This document shows positions 59,556 through 64,000 of a DNA stretch of 64,000 bases, piece after piece. This DNA comes from Adiantum capillus-veneris. Lineage: Eukaryota > Streptophyta > Polypodiopsida > Polypodiales > Pteridaceae. The stretch lies in NCBI GenBank assembly GCA_014529385.2, contig CM043963.1, positions 72,381,412 through 72,445,411 of the forward strand, in the 5' to 3' direction. Each line of letters opens with the position of its first letter. The stretch's first letter is position 1. The position numbers were made by a program, and so were the translations under genes. The notes beneath the pieces are model-generated. The model made no database searches. It saw only the letters and a program-made list of their open reading frames with translations, and had not been told where the DNA came from.

Positions 59556-60767
59556 CTAAACTGGATAAGAGGCGTTGTTGGCACAAGTGACTGAATTCCC
59601 ATGAGGGACAGACTCGAGAGAGGTAAACAATTCACGATGTGAGGTAATGTGATTTGTAGCACCACTGTCGAAATACCACACATGTGAATCTGCAGCAACT
59701 GACAAGCATGCATCATGGACAGCAGGATTGTAAGTGCACTCTGCGCTAAAAGCCCATTCTGCATCAGCATCAGCAACACAGTTTCCTTTCACAGAAGACT
59801 CAACAATGGCTGCATTTGTAGTGGAACCAGCATTTGTAGTGGAACCACCCTCTTTCTTCTTAGCCTCTTTGGCCTTCAACTTAGGACACGACTTGATCAA
59901 GTGGTCATTGGCTTTACAATAATGGCAATGCATCTTCTTTTTGCCCTTATCACCAGAATTTCCAGACGAATTGCTGCCAGCAAAAGCATTAGGAATAGAA
60001 TTTTTGCCACTCGCAGTGGAACCATAAGAAGTGGTTGCATTACTATTACCACCCTTTCTTTGAGAAGCAATAAAAGCCTGTTCAACTGCATGCTGCCTAG
60101 TCCTGTTTTTTCTAGAAAGTGACTCTTGCAACAGCAATGTGCATGATGCATTAAACTTGACAACTTCAGGATTTCCTTGGGTCATCAGTCTCCAAGTACT
60201 AGCAAAAGTCTGGTAGGAATCTCGTAAGGCATCAAAAACAGTCTGCACAAGTGAACTGTCTGAAATGACTTCACCTGCAGAAATAAGCTGCTCATTGATA
60301 TCCTTGACACTAGCAAGGAAAGTGTCCATATCATCTTCCTCATGCATAATCTTCGACTTCAGCTCTTTACGCAGCAAAGCAATTTTAGCCTCATTGCGGC
60401 TTGCATAAAGACTTGCTAGAATATCCCAAGCCTGTGTTGCACATTTTGCTGAACGGATGTGAGGAACAACAGTGCGCTTCACAGACAACGCAGTCAATGC
60501 ATGAGCTTGTACATCCTTAACATCCCAACGAACACTAGGCAAAACAACTCTAACAGCTGCAATCCTTGCAGCAAGACCTGCAACATCCTCAACATTGCCT
60601 ACATCCTCAGAACTAGGACGTACATCAATGCCCTGCACAATGTTCCACACACCCTTTGACACAAGAACATGTTGCGTCATATAAGACCACATAGGGTAGT
60701 TGTCCCCATCCAACCTGTCCTCAACAGCAAACATCTTGAACACATCTGTGTTGTTGTTGTCAGCCAT
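59556..60767 (-). CDS. Copia gag with retropepsin start
   Basis: Starts at the Met whose complement is 60765-60767 (MADNNNTDVFKMF); an upstream in-frame Met at 60827 lies in leader sequence. 403 codons to TAG at 59556. The UBN2-type gag core covers residues 20-220, then a Ser/Asn-rich linker, zinc knuckle CHYCKANDHLIKSC near residue 280, and the protease motif WYFDSGATNHITS near 370. In this region it is open without a stop, so gag alone could still be made. The TAG may be a decay mutation or a read-through point. Confidence 0.85.
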   Translation of the reverse strand: MADNNNTDVFKMFAVEDRLDGDNYPMWSYMTQHVLVSKGVWNIVQGIDVRPSSEDVGNVEDVAGLAARIAAVRVVLPSVRWDVKDVQAHALTALSVKRTVVPHIRSAKCATQAWDILASLYASRNEAKIALLRKELKSKIMHEEDDMDTFLASVKDINEQLISAGEVISDSSLVQTVFDALRDSYQTFASTWRLMTQGNPEVVKFNASCTLLLQESLSRKNRTRQHAVEQAFIASQRKGGNSNATTSYGSTASGKNSIPNAFAGSNSSGNSGDKGKKKMHCHYCKANDHLIKSCPKLKAKEAKKKEGGSTTNAGSTTNAAIVESSVKGNCVADADAEWAFSAECTYNPAVHDACLSVAADSHVWYFDSGATNHITSHRELFTSLESVPHGNSVTCANNASYPV

Positions 60768-61115
60768 GGTAAATGCTGCACCTGATGTGAAAACTGCCCA
60801 AAAATAGGAGAAACGGAGCGGGAACAACCTGTGCTATATAGCAAAAACCGTAGAAGACTATAAGGCACCTGTTATGCAGAAAACATCACTGACAGAAATT
60901 CTGCACAAAATGACGAAATAGCCTATGCACTACTGCTTGTAGTGGAAATGGAGGCCGAAATGAGCCCAAATCAAAATTCTGAGCAGACAAAGATCTACGA
61001 GCTTACCCAAAATATTTGTCGACCTGCGAACGCTCGCCAAAGCTCACTGAAATCGGAAAAAGTGAGCAAGCATGTGCTTGAGCAGGTGGCGACTAAGCCC
61101 GAGAGAACGTGACCT

Positions 61116-61127
61116 GCTCTGATACCA
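61116..61127 (-). other. Primer-binding site, initiator tRNA-Met
   Basis: Minus strand TGGTATCAGAGC, perfect, 2 bp inside the 5' LTR. Confidence 0.9.
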
Positions 61128-61129
61128 AT

Positions 61130-61356
61130 TGTTGGAATGAGGGTTGCAGAGAAACACACACAGCTTGGAGAAGACGAAGGAAGCTCAAGGCACACAATAG
61201 AGAGTGTTTTACTTAGTGTGCAATGGAAAGATGGATAGCCCTAGAGTGATGGGCGTATGTACAATGCACGGGGGAAAAAACCTCCTAAAGAGGGAAAAAA
61301 TGCCCCGGCGGTCCTAGTGTGTTCACACACATCACCACCACATGTATATGGTAACA
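61130..61356 (-). repeat. 5' LTR of the copia element
   Basis: 227 bp, TGTTACC...CCAACA on the minus strand; followed outside by TTGTT. Confidence 0.92.
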
Positions 61357-61415
61357 TTGTTCACCTCAATGAAGTGTTAACCTACAATGTTATTTGTGTT
61401 TACATCGTTGCTCCG

Positions 61416-63186
61416 CTATGCCCTTCGTTTCCAAGTACGAGGTAAATCATCCACCTCAAGGTTTGCATTCAATTCAAGCAAAGAACATCCACCAAGCTCA
61501 CATAACTCCAGTTCTTTGACTGTCACCTCTTCACCTTGCTCTTGGTCATCTTCATTCATATCCACAATCCACCGTGGTCTATCTTCTTCATACCTTTCAG
61601 ATTGAATATTGCTAAGTAGCCTTTGATTGTAATATAGGTAAACCAATTTCTTGGCCCGGTCACTGAGAAGCCAATTACAAATAGTCAAGTGTACATAGCT
61701 ATACGTACTCCAGTTTCTCTTAGAACTTAAATTGGCAGCACATTGTGTAAGAACCCTAATGGCCAATCGATGCAATGTAGGCGTCGAAGCACCATTCATG
61801 AGCAACCATCTCCATGCTGGTTGTTTTGATGCAAGGTTTTGCACAAACTCCGAATTGAAAAGGTCATCCTTTACCCTTACTTTGTCACGTCGGTAACTGC
61901 TTGGGCTTGATCATTTGGATTGTTGTAGAAATTACTTACCACATCATAGAAGTCTTCAATCACCTCCTCATCTAAATCATCAAAATCCATGTTCCAGTAC
62001 TCTGGATCAAGCAAAAAATCAATAGTATGTAGTGGGCTATGTGCCCTAACCCACCGAGCATGTACATACTTATTTAAGATATCTCTTTTAGCCTTAAAAG
62101 GTGCTCTCCAAGGCTTAATCAAACAATTTTTTGGCTCTGAAGGAGAGTTCAAGCTCTCCTGAACATTATACCAACCCATGTACACCTTTCCTATATTGGG
62201 TAACTCCAGTTAAAACTGACGCAAAGGTATCATCACAGGCCTCATCACCAAGTATATGTCCCTACCATCAGACCAAAAGTGTCTATTTTCAATAAGCACT
62301 TTCACAGATCGAACCTTTTTGTTTTACTCATAGTGGTTGCTCTGCTTCCCACTCATAGAAGCCTGCACAAACAAATGTCTCCAAAACAGCATTTTTATTT
62401 TACAAAAGACTCTCCATAGTGTAGAAGTTAGTGCAAAATTTGGTTTCACATGGAAGCTCCAATATTGTGGACATGCGTTGCCGATACATGTCCAGCACAC
62501 GTTGTCTCTACAAAGTAAATTTCACCACCTTCCTTGCATTATCTATAATGATTTTGAACCAATCAGTGTCCTCTTTCTTATACCAATCCTGCAACACAAG
62601 ATTCAAGCTATGTGAATTGCAACTAAACGTGTACAAGCTAAAAAAGCGCTCTTCCAAGAGACGACCCGCTGCTCTACAATTTTTGGCATTGTTCAATATC
62701 ACATGTACTACATTTTGGACACCAACTTTATGAATTGTTTCTATGATTATATCATCTATATAGCTCCCTGACTTTATCTCACCTAAGATGTCAACCGAAA
62801 TTATGAAGCACTCCCCTCGAGGATTGAATATCATAACATTTGACCAACCATCACTGACTATTGTGCATCCTGTTTGATCAATTGATTTCAAGATCAATCT
62901 ATCAACTTCTTTCTGGGTGTTGCCAAAGCATCTATCCAAGAAGTTTGTCCGCATTTGATGATATGATGGAGGGGAAAAGTCATCCCCATACTCACCAATC
63001 TTCTTCCATGCATGCTTCCATGACTCTCATGTGACCATCAACATAGAACCACCCGTAAAATAGATAGCTTGTGAAAGAGAAAATTGTGTATCTTCAAGGG
63101 AAATTGATCGAAAGCTTTGCTCTAGACTTGCCTCATTCTATGCATTTCAACCCTAAACTCAGGCGATCCATCTTGAGTGCTAGCTC

Positions 63187-63233
<47 letters not shown>

Positions 63234-63620
63234 TTAGCATGGAGGGTGCACCACTATTTTGTCCTCCTTGTGTTGAGGCAGCACTGCCTTGGTGCTCTGA
63301 AGCATGACGGCTTGGAGTCGGTATTCTAGGTCTCCTTGCATTGGCTACACCTACTAACAAATCTCTCAAGTGTTTCATGGCACTCTCATGACCTACACCA
63401 TTACATATGCCTCCATTAGACCTATTAGTTGTTCCATCCCCTGATCCAAGGAAGTGTTCCCTAATACGAGGTGCACCTCTTGATTTTTTTTTTGCCACAT
63501 AATTTGCAACGCCAATCTATAAATGATCTTGCATGGTCGGAAAATTGCCACTCAGGCCCTGGCACCTTACCACCGACGGCCTTGCGCTTCCCTTTATTGG
63601 AAGCTCCATTGTTTGATACT
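61416..63620 (-). pseudogene. BED-finger/DUF659/hAT-C transposase, decayed
   Basis: Minus strand, in order. BED finger remnant (63620-63400): PEWQFSDHARSFIDWRCKLC, then after an A-run frameshift SRGAPRIREHFL. DUF659 catalytic region (62954-62508): GCTIVSDGWSNV with its Asp, then GVQNVVHVILNNAKNCRAAG, where the family normally has Asp-Asn and this copy has Asn-Asn, a lost catalytic Asp. A middle part (62185-61877) follows. hAT dimerisation domain (61844-61416): AWRWLLMNG, LAIRVLTQC and RNWSTY. Frameshifts separate the pieces. It is a cut-and-paste DNA transposase, now inactive; terminal repeats were not identified. Confidence 0.8.
63189..63232 (+). repeat. (TG)22 microsatellite
   Basis: Interrupts the spacing between BED and DUF659 parts of the hAT pseudogene. 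Confidence 0.97.
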
Positions 63621-63720
63621 TCACCACCACTCGTCGATAGGCGACAAGAAGTAGCTGCATTGATTTTCTAAGAGCAAGCATTGGCATCCATGACAAGTTC
63701 ACAAGCCACCTATACATTCA

Positions 63721-64000
63721 TACAATTGTAAAAATAATAAATTTTTGAAAAACAGAATTTAATTGAACAATTGTACAATAAAGTAAAATAATATACATAT
63801 AAACATAAAGCAAAAAACAAGCCCCAAGCACTTGCAACCACCTATACCCTCCGCAAGGATGCTCCCTACCCAAACCTATTTCCAAGCAGAAAAACACCCA
63901 AGGGAGGTAACTATACGTAATAAAAAATACATAGGTGTAGTGATAAGGAGTGCTCCAGTCCAACCATAGATCCACTACAAGAGGTTGTGTGCTCTTGTGA
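63721..64000. other. No gene seen
   Basis: AT-rich sequence to the window edge with no supported frame. Confidence 0.4.

Larger units (their letters stand above)
56189..61356 (-). mobile_element. Full-length Ty1/copia retrotransposon
   Basis: 5,168 bp with 227-bp LTRs, initiator-Met primer site, polypurine tract and a perfect 5-bp TTGTT duplication (56184-56188 and 61357-61361). It encodes gag, protease, integrase, RT and RNase H in the copia order in one register, except for one frameshift near 58080 and about five stops. The LTRs are very similar but not identical, and one LTR end base is changed. It inserted between the hypothetical gene at 55205-55999 and the hAT pseudogene. Confidence 0.93.

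Overview
This window is land-plant nuclear DNA made almost entirely of nested and decayed transposable elements. The evidence is plant-type Ty3/gypsy and Ty1/copia elements with TG...CA LTRs, primer-binding sites matching tRNA-Asp and initiator tRNA-Met, a BED-finger/DUF659 hAT transposase, and very long AG, CT, TG and AT microsatellites. I cannot name the species. The repeat load suggests a large genome, for example a fern, lycophyte or gymnosperm, but this is inference. I found no bacterial, organellar, rRNA, tRNA or CRISPR content.

Layout. 1-955: the 3' end of a retroelement that starts outside the window (a post-pol ORF, polypurine tract and LTR). 1490-4664: a truncated Ty1/copia element on the minus strand. 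5315-12627: a structurally complete, gag-only (non-autonomous) LTR element with GTCAA target-site duplications and a tRNA-Asp primer site. 13255-19917: a deleted Ty3/gypsy element carrying a 450-bp foldback insertion in gag. 20911-21600: an unrecognised open exon-like frame. 22112-23185 and 34815-34923: pieces of a host FCP1/NIF-like HAD phosphatase gene on the minus strand, split by the next element. 23186-34814: an 11.6-kb Ty3/gypsy element with dual RNase H domains and one long gag-pol frame, broken only by a solo LTR (31451-32874). 34815-38605: a tandem duplication of host gene piece, giant AG tracts and the start of another retroelement. 38350-52880: two decayed, segmentally duplicated Ty3/gypsy bodies (A and B) with an extra coiled-coil ORF after pol. 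52885-53349: an 86-bp minisatellite. 53422-55999: a kinase-like pseudogene and an intact 264-codon frame with a Cys/His cluster. 56189-61356: a full-length Ty1/copia element (minus strand) with TTGTT duplications. 61416-63620: a hAT transposase pseudogene (minus strand).

The most unusual signals are three. A 72-codon ORF lies just upstream of gag in two different Ty3/gypsy elements and aligns without gaps. A post-pol ORF with a coiled coil and a conserved C-terminal domain occurs in two elements. Two LTR insertions have paralogous empty sites still present in the window, because each fell into one copy of a tandem duplication. The apparent several-hundred-codon frames in the AG/CT tracts are repeat artefacts and are not annotated as genes.
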